A DNA stretch of 64,000 nt from positions 3,320,501 through 3,384,500 of the forward strand of contig CP126192.1 in the NCBI GenBank assembly GCA_030272155.1, written 5' to 3'. Below are positions 1 through 14,900 of the stretch, one piece after another. This DNA is from Tetradesmus obliquus (Eukaryota; Chlorophyta; Chlorophyceae; Sphaeropleales; Scenedesmaceae). The notes under the pieces are model-generated. The model was given only the letters and a program-made list of their open reading frames with translations. It was not told the DNA's origin and did not search any database. Every line of letters starts with the position of its first letter. Positions within the stretch are counted from its first letter, which is position 1. The position numbers and the translations under genes are program-made.

Positions 1-2476
1 TGCTGTGCTGCCAGTGTGCTCTGACTGCCGTATGGCAGCACTGGAGAGCCGTAGCCGCCACCATACTGCTGCTGCTGCTGTTGCGTGCCAGAGAAGGAGC
101 TTGAGTGTGAACTCCCCCCAGAGCCCCGGCGGCTGAGGTACTCTGCAATCTTGCGCTGCTCCAGCTCCTCTGCTAAGGCAGCAGCTGCCTCCTCATCCTC
201 TGCTGCTGCTGCTGCCGCTGCTGCCTCGGCTGCTGCAGCATTGTCAGCTGGCTGCTCTGCGGCCAGAACTTGCGGCTGCGGTGGCAGCGGTGTGTCCTCT
301 GCAGCTGCTGCTGCTTGATGAACAGCTGCTGCTGGCTCCTCAACGTCCAGTACTGCCACAGCTGCTGCTGCTCCTGCAGCAGCAGCAGCAGCAGGCTTCG
401 CAGCTGCTGCCGCATCTAGCTGCTGCTGCAGTGCTGCTGCTGCTGCCAGCACTCTCATGGCAGGCAGCAGCAGCAGCTCCGGCCACACCGGCTGCTGGCC
501 TGCTGTTGCTGTCACAGCTTGCAGCAGCTGCAGCAGCTGCTGAGGTGCTGCAGTACGTGCTGCAGGCAGCGCCAGCTGCTGTGTGCCCTGCTGCTGCTTC
601 TGCTTCTCAAGCTGCTGGATGTCATGGTGCGCTAGCACCAGCAGCAGCTGCGCTTCATGCCCCGACTGAGCAAGGCTGTAGCCGCCACCAACTTGCTGCT
701 GCTGCTGCTGCTGCTGCAGATCTGACAGCAGCCGCTGTTGCAGCAGCGTCAGCAGCTGGCCGTGCAGGCCTGGGTCTGCTTTTGCCGCTGCCAGCAGCAG
801 CTGCCGCACTGCTGTTGCTGTAGTGACAGCAGGAACAGATGACGACCCGCTGCTGCCTTCGCTGCTGCTGCTGCTGCTGCTGCCAGGTGCTGTAGCTGCA
901 GCAGAGCCTGAGAGGGCCCAGCTGGGCTGTAGCAGCTGCAGCAGCTGCGGCACAGCATCAGCAGCAGCCAGCGCAGCAGCTACTGCTGCAGGAGCAGCAG
1001 ACAGCATGCCATGCAGCAGGTGCAGCGACGCACCCAGCACTGCCTCTACATGAGCGAAGCCACAGCTGCCAAACATGCTGCTGCTGCTGCTGCTGTCACT
1101 GACAGCCGCTGCTGCTGCTGACAGGATCGCCTCATGCTCGCCGCTTGTGGCGGCTGCTGCTGCTGCCTGCTCTGCCTCAGCCACTGCTGCTCTGATGGCA
1201 GCATGCACCCGCGCGGTGCGCATTGCCTCCTCGTAAGCAGGCTTGCAGCGACTGACATACAACAGCGCCAGCTGCTTCAACCCCGGCCGCAATCCCTGCA
1301 GCGCCTCTATACCACCAGCTGCATCTGAACCTCCACCAGCACCTGCTGCTGCAGCATTTGCGCGGCTGCTGCGGCCTCCGCTGCCGCCCGCCTTGCCGCT
1401 GCCGCTGCCGCTCTTATGCAGCGCGGACGCCGAATACGGCGCAGCGGCAAGCGCAGCAGCCTGGTGCACCACCGCAGCCGCCGCAGACCTTAATGCGGCT
1501 GCCGCACTGCTAGCTGCATCTGCAGCAGCATCTAGTGCTGCTAGGGCTGGCTTCCAGTGGGCCTCACCCCGCAGTGGGGGGTAGTCTGCTGCTGCTGCTG
1601 CTGCTGTTAGGGTGAGCTCCAGCCGTCCGTAGCGGCTGTGGCCGCACTCGGCGCAGATGAAGGCATCTGGCGCCTCATAGTTGATGTGGCGGCACTGCCG
1701 GCACTGGTACGCGTTCTCCCTACAGGGCGGGTGAATATGTGGCAGCAGTGGTTACTTGGCCATGCACATGCGAGGAGGATGTGCATATGGGCAATAGTGC
1801 AACAAATCCGCTGCAGTACAGATATGAGGAGCAGGCAGGCCTGCCTGCCTGCGGCCTGCAACTGCGCCACCACCTGCAGCACACTGCACAGCCCTGCATG
1901 CACACCTCAACCCCATGCCTCCTCCTGCTGCTGCTGCTGCTGCTGGCTGCTGCTGCTCTTTACCAAGGTTTTCGCAATGTCACAGACAGCTTGTGCTGCA
2001 GCTGAAGGCTACCGTGATCTACTAGCATTGTGATCTGCTGCTGCTGCTGCTGGCGACGGCTCACCTGCAGTAGCCGCACATGCCGTGCCTGTCACTGACC
2101 ACGTGGCTGCAGCGGGGGCAGTGCAGCACCTCCCCCGCAGCCTCATTCACGCTGACATGCCACCCGGTCAACTCCAGCATCAGCGCATTGCACAGCAGCG
2201 GCAGCTCAAAGTCGACCGTCATGTCAGTTTGACCGGGCGCCAGCGCCACGTCAGCAGCAGCAAGCTTCCACACCGGCCGGCCACCATCTGCTGCTGCAGG
2301 GGCGGCGGCCGTGCTGCTGCTGCTGCTGCTGCTGGGGGCCTTGAGCTGCTGCAGCTCAGTGAGAGGTGCGTCGCAGTACCACAGGCGCAGCCCTGCTATG
2401 CATTTGGCCTTGCGTGGGTTGTGCAGCAGCAGCGACAGCCGGTACACGTGGTGCCAGCTGCCCAGCCGCGCCACCA

Positions 2477-2515
<39 letters not shown>

Positions 2516-3701
2516 CACAGAGGAGTCAAACTGCCTGCCATTGGCACCGAGCAGCATGCATTGAAGTCTGAGGGTGCGTTGCAGTACGAAGGAACAGGTG
2601 CAAAATGCAAAGTTACAGCAGATTGGCACAATGTGTCCTGAACTGCAGCACCATATCACTCAGTCAGCCGCACACCTGGCGGTCCCCATACTTGAGCTCT
2701 GCCGCCATGTTGGTCAGCCTGCTGCTGCTGCTGGGGGCGCGCTTGGCAGGGCGGCCAGCAGCAGCAGCAAACACATCAGCAGCACATAGCTCAAGCCAGT
2801 GCCTGGCACCACTGCTGCTGCTGCTGCTGCTGCTGCCGATTGGCTCGAGCTCCAATAGTTGCTGCAGCTGCTGGTATGCTGCTGCATAGGGGTGCACTGT
2901 CAGTGCATGCGCAGCAGCTAGAGCAGTGGTGAACAGCTGCCGGGAAGCTTGTGCAACTGCCTCCTGCCATCTGTTTGTGAGTAGCTCTGCACTGCTATTC
3001 TCAACAGGCCCCGTTCCCGCTGCTGCTGCTGCTGTTAGTGCTGCAGGCATGGCCTTGACCAGGTGTGCTGCAGTTGCAAACAGCTGCAGTGATGCTGCAC
3101 CAGCAGCAACACCAGCCGCCGGCAGCAGGCCCAGCACCAGCTGTACCAGCTGCAGCTGCGCGCTAGGGTTTGAGCCCTCCAGGGCTTTGTGCAGCAGCAC
3201 CAGGGTTTTGGCTGCGTCTTTGCGCTCCTTGGGCTCCGGCCAGCCCAGCACGCAGCGCGACACAAAGCTGAGCAGCAGCTGCTCAGGGGCAGCAGCAGCA
3301 GCAGCAGGCGCTCCCAGCTGCAGCCAAGACAGGTCAATGCGCGGCGCGCTGCAGCTACACTTTGCTGCTGCAGCGTCACCTGCAGCTTGCTGGCTGTTCT
3401 GCTCCTGCTTGCTTGGCGGCGTGCTGCCAGCATCAGTGCTGCTGCTGCTGCGGCTGCTGCTGCTGGCTTTGGGGTTCACGCCAGCGCCTGTCAGCGCCAG
3501 ATTGAACAGCTTGACAGCTGACAAGCACAGCTGCGGTGCCTTGCAATGCACAGAGACTTGCAGCAGCAGCGGCAGCAGCTGCGGCATGCTGCTGCTGCTG
3601 CAGACTTGGGCCCAGCAGCTGGGCTGTGACTCGGCCACAGCCAGCAGCTGACTCAGCAGTGAGGCTGCTGCACACTGCTGCTGCCAGCTCATCTGTAGCT
3701 G

Positions 3702-3734
<33 letters not shown>

Positions 3735-5230
3735 ACAGCTGCTCGCTGTGCTGCCTGCAGCACAGCAGTCCAGCTGCAGCAGCTGCAGCAGTGCTGCTGC
3801 ATGCTGCTGCAGGTGGTGCAGTGCCCGCTGCTGCTTGTAGCCTGCTGAGCCGCCTGCCAGCGCAGTCAGCACCTTCTTGGCAAGCTGCTTCACAGGCTTT
3901 AGGGCTTTAGCGCCTATCACACCACACAGCACGCTGCTCCAGGCCTGCAGCTGCCCCTGCTGCTGCTGCTCGATATCAGCTGTTAGGCCATGCGCCAGCA
4001 GCGAGTGCGCCAGATCCACTGCTGCTGCTGCCAGCTGCAGCGGCAAGCCCTGCAGCAGCCTGCAGCCGCGGCTGCCCTCTAAAGTAGGGTCCAGCAGCCA
4101 GCTTGAACCCTGGCTGCCGCGGCAACTGCTGCTGCTATTGCTGCTGCTAGTGGTGCCAACTCCAGCAGCAAACAGCGAGGCGCACTGCTGCTGTGTGGCT
4201 CCCCAGCTGAGCAGCAGCGGGCTGGGGCTGAGCAGTGCCTGGTAGTTGAGCCAGCCGCCAGGGCCTGGCTGGCTGCTGCTGCTGCTGCTGCTGCTGCCAG
4301 ACACCTTGTGCCGCAGGCCAGACACCCTGCCACCGCAGTCAGTGCCCTCCTGCTGCTGCACGAGCGGCAGCAGCATCCGCAGCAGCTGCAGCAGCACAGG
4401 CTGCACCTGCTGCAGGGCACCTGGCCAACCATCTGCTGTTGCATCAGGCTCAGCATTGCAGTGTGACAGCACGTGTTGCAGCAGCAGCTGCAGCAGCAGC
4501 AGGCGCTCAGCTGCAAGTGGCTGCAAGCTAGCAGCGCTGCTGCTGCTGCTTGATGTGTTGGGCCAGCCAGCAGCAGCGTCCTGCTGGCTTTGTGCTTCCT
4601 GCCACTGCGCCAGCTGCTTGACAACCATCTGCACAACCGCCTGCCGCAAAGGCTGCTGCTGTTCGTTGCTGCTGCTGTGTGCAGCTGCCACCTCAGCAAT
4701 GGCCTGGTATGCTGGCAGCAGCTGCTGCGCCGTGTAAGACTGCTGCTGCAGAACCGCAGATGCCACACCCTCAAACACATAGTGCCAAGCTGGCAAACTG
4801 CTGCTGCTGCTGCTGCTGCTGGGGCTGTCTGATGCCGGTGATGCTTCACCGTCGGTGCTAGCACCTTCATTGCTGCTGCTGCTGCTGCTGCTGCTGGATG
4901 GTTGGCAGCAGGCTTGCACCAGTGCGGCTGCACTGTGCAGTCTCAGCTGGGCATCAGGAGACAGCAGAAGGCTCAACAACCCCTGCACAGCAACAGACAC
5001 AGCCTGCTGCTGCTGCTGCTGCTGCTGAGCTGCCGTGAGCTGCAGCTTGGCTTGTGCATCCGCCAGCAGCAGTATCACTGCTGCTTTTGTCAGCACAACC
5101 AGCAGTGCAGGCGGCAGCAGAGGGCTTGCAGCGCGTTGCTTCAGGCCCAACACCACCGCTGGCAGCACCACGCAACATGACCGCGCTAAGCAGCTGGCCG
5201 CATGTGCTGCTGCTGCATCTGATACCGGCC

Positions 5231-5262
<32 letters not shown>

Positions 5263-7863
5263 GAAATGAAGTCTATGACAGCTGCTGGCCTTGCCTGCAG
5301 CACGCTGGCCGCCAGGCCAATGGCATGCAAGCCAGCAAATGCTGCTGCATCACTTGCCAGCACTCCAGCACCAGCTGCTGCTGCTGCAGATGAGCTGCTG
5401 CTTTGTGGTAGCTGCTCTGCCAGCTGCTGCAACACAGCTGCAGCCTGCTGCAGCCTCCACCTGTCTACTTGTTCTAACGCTGCCACATTGTAACTGCTGC
5501 TGCTGCTGCCGCTACTTGCAACAGCGGCACCGTGTTCACTGCTGCTGCCGCTGCTACATGTTGTTGCTGCGAGCAGCTGGTGGGCAGCTGCCTCTAATGC
5601 CCAGCTAGGGTACCACCTAGCTGCTGATGCCACATCAGGGCACAGCACAGCCTGAACCGCCGGCAGCACTGAACCCTGGACCTCACTGCTGACGCCAGGT
5701 GCTGCTGCTGCTGCTGCTGCGGTGCCAGCTTTGAGCAGTGAGTGCAGCAGCAGGTGGCCAATGCTGGCTGCTGTTGGCGCCTCGCCTGCTGCTGCTGCTG
5801 CTGGGAGTGCCGGCGCGCCCAAGCTGGCTGCTGCTGTTGCCAGGGCGGCCAGTTCCAAAGGCAAGGCCTGCAGGGGCAGCAGAACAGCAATGCAGGTATG
5901 CAGTCAGTGCCGGCAAAGCAGCACGCAGCCAGTTGTGGACTGCCCGATGACAAGAGGGCTGCTGCTGCAGCGCGGCAGGGACGGTGCAACCACGCACACA
6001 TTCGTCTGGAGCCTGCAACAACATATTCCTGCAAACCTGAAACAGACCACACGCACAGCCAAGCAGGCGGGCAATGAACGCAGCCATGACTTGAGCTGCT
6101 GCAGCATGCAGTTGATGAAATCTCAACTCGTCCTAACGCAGGTGGCAGTGGCCGATACAACACACAATATGTGCCGACTTTTCAACCAGCAGCAGCCACC
6201 CAGCTCATCATCATCAGGCTGCTGGCTGCCACAAGCATGCACACAGTACAATAGTAGTAGCACCCATTCCTCTCAACCAAGTAGCAACGGCAGGCATAGC
6301 ACGCATGCATGCAAGCTGCTCAGCCGCCACCCACCTCAGCATCATCGGGCTGCGCCGCCTCTGCTGCTGCGCGCTGCCGCACAGCCTCCTCAGGCTGCCC
6401 CCACACATCCATGTGGCACACCGCAGCACGACGCGACGGGTCCACAGCAGCAGCAAAGTGCAGCAGCAGCTGCCCGGCGCTGCTGCTGCTGCCGGCAGCA
6501 GCAGTGCTGCCACTGCCAGCTGCAGCAAGCACTGCAAGCGACTCGCTAGGGCTCAGCACCACCTGATACCAGCGCTGTGTGTAGCCGCTGCTGCTGCTGC
6601 TGCGGTCGGCACCTGAACTCGCTGGAGCAAGCTGAACTACTCGGCTGAAGCCGGAGCTCGCCGCCGCTGCTGCTGCCGCCGTTGCTGCTGCACTCCCTGA
6701 CCTGGTGGTACTGCTGCCGCCTGCTGCTGCAGCTGTGCCGCCTGCTGCGCTGCTGCTGCCAGCCGCCGCGCTGATCGTCACACTTGTTGGCGCGCTGCCG
6801 CCGCCCGGCAGCAGCAGCCGCAGCGCCACAGGCACCAGCCCGCTGCCACCCGCAAACTTCACAGTCAGCTTCATACCGGAGCTCCCGGTGGGAGCTTCCA
6901 GCCGCCGCTCCGGATCAGCCAGAGTTCGCAGCAGAACTCGTGCTGCTGCCTCTGGGGAGCCTGCCCGCGTGACGTCACCAGACAGGCTGATGAAGCTGTT
7001 CAGGTGCTGGCAGGACTCCACAATGGAGACGCCAGGGTTTCCAAAGGGTTTAGCAGCAGCTGCTGAACCCTGGGCGGCGGCGGCGGCTGAACCCTGCGCG
7101 GAGTCAGGGTCTGGCTGGAGGTGGCCGGCTGCAGCTGCTGCCCGCCTGCTGAGTGGCGGCTCATCGGCTGCTGCTGCACGAGCACTCCTACAGCTGGCAG
7201 CAGCAGCAGCAGCGGCAGCCCCGCCGCCGCTGCCGCCGCTGCTGCTGCCGTCCCTGCTGCTATCAGTCTTGCTGCTGTCTGCTGCCTGCAGCAGCCGCTG
7301 CCTGAGCAGATGTGTTGCCGGCTGCAGCGGGGCCAGTCCAGGGGGCCTCCTGCTGGTGAGCATGTACATGTTGCCGCTGCTGCACAGCGCCACCAGCAGC
7401 ACCTGCTGCGTGTAAGGGAAGGGCAGCACTGCAAGGCCATCTAGGTAGGCATCACCAGCACTGTGCCGCAAATGCAGCGGCTGCGTTGCCACATGCCAGC
7501 TGCCGGCCTCACTGCTGCTGCTGCTGCTTGCTGGTGGTGAGATCGCGGCAATGTATGCACAGCCCACGCCCTGGGAAGCGCTGCTGCTGCTGCCTGGCTG
7601 CTGCTTGACCTGCCCCGGTGACGCCACCAGCAGCTGAGGGCTGTTATAATGCGCGCGGGCAGCAGGCAGTAGCGGCACATCGCAGAACAGCGCTGCAGGG
7701 CTCAGCACCAGCGGTTTAGGGGAGCCAAACACTGGGGCTGTGGCTGTGCTGGTGTCCCATGGGCACCCGTGCAGCACAGAGGTGCAGCTGGCATCCAGCT
7801 GCAGCAGCAGCTGCACAGGGCTGATGCTGCTGCTGCTGTTGCTAGGTGCGTCTGCATCCTTTG

Positions 7864-7899
<36 letters not shown>

Positions 7900-8345
7900 C
7901 AACAACCAGCAGCTGGCTAGCTGGGCAGTAGTGGCAGCTGCGGCCGTGCTGCAAGCGCTGCAGGCTCTCAGGCCAAGCCACCGGCTCTGCAGCAACAGCA
8001 ATGCAGCTGCTGCTGCTGCTGCTGGTGCCGCCCGGCGCCTGCTGCATGCGCTGCGCATTTGCTGTTGAGCCTTGCTGCTGGGGGTTAGCAGCTGGGCTGC
8101 GTGGTGGTGGCCCAGGGCTTACGGTTCTGCTGACTACCCCTGGGCTGGCCTGCCCCCCTGAGCCACCGGCGGCTGCACTGCTGCTGCTGCTGCTGCTGCT
8201 GCCAGCAGCAGCATCCTGCCTGCAGCTGATGCTGGGCCAGTGGCCAGAGCAGGACTGCTGTGCAGCCAGCAGCTGCTGCGGCAGCGCTGCTGACAGCAGC
8301 TGGCCCTCCCGTGTGAGCAGGATGCAGTGCAGCACCTGCTGCAGC

Positions 8346-8377
<32 letters not shown>

Positions 8378-9597
8378 ACCAGACCCCTGCTGCTGCTGGA
8401 GGGTCTGGATGAAGGCTGCACCTCCTGCCAGCAGCTGATGCCCCTGCGGCCGCACCACCACAGCCGGCTGCGCTGCCGAGTGTGTCAGATCATACAGGTA
8501 CAAGCCAGCTGGCGTTGTAACTGCCACCCAGCTGTCACTGCCAGGTACCCATTGCGCAGCAGAGATGACCCTGCCAGCCTCCCCAGCCTCTGCTGCTGCC
8601 GGCAGCTGGATCGGAAGTCGATCGGCCACGGTGTAATCGGCGCCGTTGATTACCCACACCTGCGCCTGCTGGTGGCCCACCACCAGCAGCCGTCGGCCCG
8701 CCAGGGGGTCCCAAGCAAGAGACAGCACATGAAACTTTGCGGTGTGACGGCGCACATAGAAGAAGCTTGCGCTGCTGCTGCTGCTGGTGCCGCCGCTGGT
8801 GGTGCTGTTGCCTGCTGCTGCTGCTGCTGTGCTGGTGCTGCTGCCGCTGGGGTTCATGGTCCTGCTGCTGCTCTGGCTGGCTGCTGCCAACTCCTCCTGC
8901 AGGCAGCACACACAGCAGTCACATTACTTGGCAAAAAAGCGTCACACCATGACATCCTGATTTGCACATGCACTTGCAGACGCGCAGCTGGCTACCTTAC
9001 GCCGCAGACACCCACACACAGCAGGCAAGCGCCCAACCTTCCCTGCAGGACCCATCCCAATCCACACACTACAACACCACTTACAAACATCGGAGTTGAA
9101 AAACAACCAAACAGCAAAATTCCTTTCAACCCACCTGGCTGAACATGTCCTTGCCACACAGCTCAGCAGCCAGCAGCCAGCCATCCATGATGCCCACCCA
9201 CTCCCCACGGCACACCGCAAGCATGCTGCTCACGGCGGCAGCAGCAGCAGCAGACCGCGCCACCAGCCCACCCTCCAACGCATCAGCAACCTCGGGTGGC
9301 GGCGCGCGCGCAGCGCTGGCAGCAGCAGCAGCACTGGCGGCTGCAGCCGCCGCAAAGCTGCTGCCGCCTGTGGCGCCGCTGCTGCGGCCGTTTGTGTCCA
9401 TGGTGCCCAGCCGCACCACGCGCTGCAGCTCCAGCAGCGGCGGCGGCTTGTCGGCGCTGCTGCTGCTGCTGCGTGTCGCTGGCGAAGGCTTGCTGCTGCT
9501 GCTGCCGCGGCCAGCTGAGCTGGCTTCAAGCAGCAGCTCCGTACTGGCCAGCCGCTCCGGCAGGGCTGGCAGCTGCGCAGCAAATGATGCAGCTGAA

Positions 9598-9641
<44 letters not shown>

Positions 9642-11925
9642 CTGTTGAAGCCACGTCAGCAGCAGCCGGGATAATTGCATCGTACCCGACACAACAGACA
9701 CCAGCAGCTGCCTACGCTGCTGCATCTCCTGCTGCTGCTGCTGCGCACCCTGCTGCTGCAAGCTGTGCAGCCAAGGCATGAGCACGCGTGCTGCTTTTGG
9801 CACCACGCCCTGTGGCAGCAGCTGCCGTGCTGCTGCCTCCTGCTGTGCTACCCAGCCCACACTGCCACACAGCAGCAGCCGCCGGGCGAGCCCAGCAGGG
9901 TAGGCAGCAGCAGCAGCATCAGCAGCAGCAGCTCCAGCCGCCTTGCCTTGCAAGCTGCTGCTACTGCTGCTGATCTTGAGCCGCCCTGTACTTGCCTGAC
10001 TGCTGAAGTAGCTGCTGCTGCTGCTGGTCAGGCCAGCATGCAGCACTGGATCATAGCACCAAGCAGAGCTCACAGGATCCGCTGCATTACACAGCGGCAC
10101 CTGGCAATCCTGGCCTCCTGCTGCTGCTGCCTGCCCGTCGCAAAGCGCCAGCCAGCTGCTGCTGCTGCTGCCGCTGCCGGCACCAGCTGCTGCTGCGCTG
10201 CCTGCCTGGGGTAGCGTCTGCACAGGGCTGAGGCAGCAGCAGGGCACCGCCTGCCCCCTGGGGCCCCCTTCACCCCCACAGTCGCAAAAGAACCTGCTGC
10301 GTGCTGAGTACACCACATCATGCCCTGCATGGCAGGTGTGCACGCATGCACTGCAGCAGCCCTTGGACTCAACCAGCCCACAGGTGTAGCACTGGTACCA
10401 GTGCTGCTCTATGAAGTTCTCACCGTGAACTGCAAACGAGCACTGCAGCTTGCTGCCGGGCTGCACCGGTGACACTGCACTGCTGCCGTCAGTGACACCA
10501 TCTAACAGGTAGCTGACAGCTGCTGCTGTTGCTGTGCGGCTGGCTGCTGCAGGCTGCCGCTGCTGTTGCTGGCTGTAGCGGCGCAGGGGAGCCAGCAGCA
10601 GCGGGCCGGACCCGGTGCTGCTGCTGCTGCCGCGCCGACGGCGGCTGCTACTGCCGCCAGAGCCATTTCCTGCAGCAGCGGCGGCAGCAGCAGCCGGCTC
10701 CCTGGTAACTCTGCTGCTGCCAGATGGGCGCTGCTGCTGCTGCTCTTGGCCTGGTGCTGCTGCCGCCGCTGGCTGGGCCGGAGGAGCAGCAGCAGGGGCT
10801 GCGGTAGCTGCTGCCAGGTGTTCCACAGCTGCAATGATAGCTTGGTCCCCGGATGCTGCTGCTGCGTCTGCTGCTGCTGCCACTGCTGCTGCAGGCGGCG
10901 CGAGGCCTGTGGCTGCTGCCACTGCAGCAAGCGCCACGTCAGCAGGCGCACCATCAGCCAGCAGCTCCTGCAGCAATGCAGCAAACTCACCATCCAGCAG
11001 CACCTGATCATCTTCCCCTTCCTGCAGCTCTGCATTCGCTGCTGCTGCTGCTACTGCTGCTGCTGCATCCGCTGCCGCGTCTGCAGCTGCGGATGCGGCT
11101 GACACCGCAGCTTGGAAGGCAGCTGCAGCAGCTGCCTGTTCATCTTCATGTTCGTGATCGGCCTCGCCTTCTAGCGCAAGTTCATGCTGAAGTTCCTCGG
11201 CATCATGGTAGTCCTCATCATCTTCCTCGTCATCTTCCTCGTCATCTTCATACTCATCTTCATCATCATTGTGCTGCTGCTGCTGGGTGTGACCCGGGCC
11301 CTGCTGCTGCTGCTGACCTGGCAGCTCTAGCCCAAGTTCCTGGTGAACTTCGTAGTCCCCGTCATCATCTTCATAGTCGTCCAGGAACTCCTCCTCATCT
11401 TCATACTCGTCGTCTGCTGCTGCAGCACCCAGCAGCTGCACCATGTGGTCCTGCAGCTGAACCTCAGAAGAGGAAGAGCTGGCGTCACCGCCGGCAGCAG
11501 CAGCAGCAACAACGGGCGACACTGCCACGGGTGACACTGCTGCTGCTGGGGGAGCTGAGCTGGCGGCAGCTGCAGGCGCAGGAGCACCACGCTGCCGCTG
11601 CTGCGGCTGATCTGCAGTGTCACCAGCGTCGTGAACTTCACTCAGAGCTTCCTCTGAGCTCTCCTGATCTTCACAGGTGACCCCACTACTGCTGCTGCTG
11701 CTGGCTGCTGACAGCATCTCATGCACAAACAGGAGCAGCGGCAGGAATGCCGCCAGCCGCTGCAGCAGTACCGCATGGCCGTCCTCATCACTGTTGCTGC
11801 TGCTGCTGCTGGCTGCTGCTGTCAGCTGCTGCACAGCCTGCAGGCACACTAGCAGCCCCTCCTGGCCCAGCCCACATGCACATGTGATGAGGCAGCCCAT
11901 GAGGGCAGCGACAGACTGCACAAAA

Positions 11926-11956
<31 letters not shown>

Positions 11957-14900
11957 CCTTTACCACTGCTGCTGCCTCCTGCTGGGCCATCTGCAGCGCC
12001 TCTGGTCCTAGGCACAGCTGCAAGCAGGTGGACAGTAGCCGCTGCAGCAGCTGCACGGCAGGCGACACCCCTTCACTGTCAGGCGCATCTGCACTGCTGT
12101 CAGCAGCAGCAGCAGCAGCAGCAGCACAGCGGCTGCTGCTGCCGCCCGCAGGCGCCGCCAGCAGCAGCTGCCACATCTCCTTGCAGATGCCCGCGCTGCT
12201 TGCTGCAAAGCCCTGCTTCAGCTGCAGCTGCTGCTGCAGCAGTGCGGCAAACTGCTGCTCAGGCAGCTGCAGCAGCGACAGCCGCAGCTGCTGCAGCAGG
12301 CCGTCATGCAGCGCCTGTGCTGCTGCTTCGCTGGATCCCTGGCAGCTGCCCAGCAGCTCCTGGCACAGGCTGAGCACACGCCAGTTGTCCAGGGTTTTGG
12401 CTGCTAAGCCCTGCCACAGGCACGTCAGCAAACCCTGCTGCTGCTGCTGCTGCTGCTGTTGGTGGATGACCGCTGCCACCAGCAGCTCGCATGCGTTGCC
12501 GCTGCTGACGCCTGCTGCTGCAGCTACAGCAGCACTGCTGCCGGCAAGCAGCTCAGCAGCAGACTGAAGCCTGGCTGCTGCAGCACCTGCCACTGCCTTG
12601 GCCACAGTCTCGCCGCTGCCAGCAGCTGCTGCTGCAGCAGCTGCAGCTGTGCCTTCTGCGTGTGCTGCTGCTGCTGCCGCTGCTGCTGCAAGTGCTGCAG
12701 CAGCTTCAGCAACCAAGCCCTGCAGGGCATCAGTCAGCTCTGTACCCAGGCTGCTGCCAGCTGTGCCATCACCTGCTGCTGCTGCTGCTGCTGCCTCTAG
12801 CTGACGCACATGATGCTGCTTCAGCTGCTGCACCAACAGCGGCCACTTCAGCTGCAGCAGCAATGCATCCCCAAGGTAGCATGACACTGCTGCTGCTGCT
12901 GCCGCTGGTTGTGGCACCTGCTTTGTGGTGGCGTCTACAACAGCAGATGCCCCTGCTGCGCTGCTGCCATCTCTGCTGCCATCCTCATCAGCAGCAGCAG
13001 CTTCACCTGCTGGCGAAGCAGCAGCAGCAGCAGCAGCAGCAGCACCAGCAGCAGCAGCAGCAGTACTTGCTGCTGCTGCTGCTGCTGCTGCCAGAGCTGC
13101 GCCTGCGCCCATGAGGCTGTCCAGGGCCCTACTGAAGCTGCTGCCCCACCACAGCCCAGGCAGCGGCGCAGGCGGCAGGCACGCATGCACCAGGTGCAGC
13201 TGCTGCAAGACCACAGGCCAGCTGCTACTGCCGCTGCTACTGCTGCTGCTACTGCTAACCGCTGCTGCTGTACCTGGACTACCCAGCAGCAGATCAGCTA
13301 TGCTGCGAGCAGCAGCAACATCCACTGCTGCTGCCCCTGACACATCCTTGTCCGCATCCGCACCAGCTGCTGCTGCCGCTGCTGCTGCTGCTGCTGCTGC
13401 CAGCTCTGCTGCCGGCTCATTACTGGCCGGCCAGGCGCGGCCCTGGGGCTCACTGAGGCATGCCAGCAGGCAATACCCTAAGCCCTCACCCACCACATCA
13501 AGCTCATCAGCAGCACACTCAGCATCAACAGACAGCGACAGCAGCTGCCGCACAGCAGTAGCGGGCGCGATGTCGCCCTTGCTGCTGCTGCTGCTGTGGG
13601 ATGAGTGGCTGCTGCTGAGGCCGTGTGCCAGTGCTGAGAGCTGCATGGCTGCCAGCTGCTGCTGCAGCTTGGCGATCAGTGGCAGCAGGCGCGGCAGCTG
13701 CTGCTGCAGGCTGTGCGCGTGCGCCTGCAGATAGGTAACACCATGCGGTAGCAGCAGCGCTCAGTAGCATGTATGCACCCAAGGCTTGCATGCTTGGTGG
13801 CTTGCTGCTGCTGTGAGAAATATTTCATGCAAGCAGGACCCAGAAGCAACACGGTCATGGCACCAACATGCAACACAGTACGGTGCACACCAGCCGACAG
13901 GCGCTTAGGTTGCAGCTGAGACAGCCCGTCCCATCTCGCACACCAACCGTTGGTGCAAACATGCTGCAGCAGTTAACGTGCACAACATATGAGGCCAGAG
14001 CTGTTGCAGCGCAAGCCCCAAGCCCCCCCCCCTCTCACCTGCAGCAGCAGCCCCAGCAGCTCCAGCTCCGCGCAGCAGCCAGGCAGCTGCTGCCGCAGCA
14101 GCCCCGCCACGTCAGCAGCAGCAGCGCCCCCAGCCAGCTGCAGCTTCTGCACACCCTCCTCCAGCACAGCAGCCAGCAGCTGCGCTAACGTCTCGACGGC
14201 TGTAGGGCTGCCTGCTACTGCTTGGCCGCTCTGCAGTACTGGCAGAAGTGAGACACACAGAGGCAGCCTGCTGCTGCTGCTGCTGCTGCTGCTGGAGCCG
14301 TCTGTTGGTATTTGCTGCGGCAATTGCAGCGCTGCCAGCTGCTGCTGCAGCAGCAGCGTGTGCTGGTACGAGCCAAAGCTGTTGAAGGCTGCAGCATGCA
14401 AGCCCTGCTGCTGCGCTGCCGCCGCCGCTGCTGACGGCTGCAGCAGCTGCAGCAGTTGCAGGCCCCGCTGCTGGCAGCAGGAAAGGCTTGCCGCTGCTGC
14501 CCAGGTGAGGCCCCTGCTGCCTCCCTGCTGCTCCAATTGAGTGCGTGCTGCACAAGCAGCAGCAAGGCTGGCAGCAAATGCAGGCAGCACAGTGTCAAGC
14601 GCTTGCTGGACTGCCGCAAGGGCGAAGCAGCTGCCTTCTCTGCTGCTACTTGCTGCATTGGGTCCACCCCAGCCGCCAGCTGCTGCTGCTGCTGCTGCTC
14701 CCGATTGTGTGCTATGAGCAGGTGTCAGAGGTGTGTGCGGCTGCTGCTGCTGTTGCCCCTGCTTCAATGCCTGCTGCAGCAGAGCAGCTGCAGCCTGCTG
14801 CTGCGCCTGCGTCTGCTGCGCCTGCGCCTGCAGCTGCTCTGCGTCTGCACCAGGCAGGCAGTCAGGCACCACAGCAGGCAGCAGCGCCTGAAGCACCTGC

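Noticed and set aside
281..823. Long plus-strand open frames opposite BIG (also 4246-4737, 12925-13734, 14456-15105 and similar)
   Set aside because: CAG repeats lack stop codons in most frames on both strands, so shadow frames are inevitable. They lack splice context and family similarity, while the minus strand carries an unbroken BIG model.
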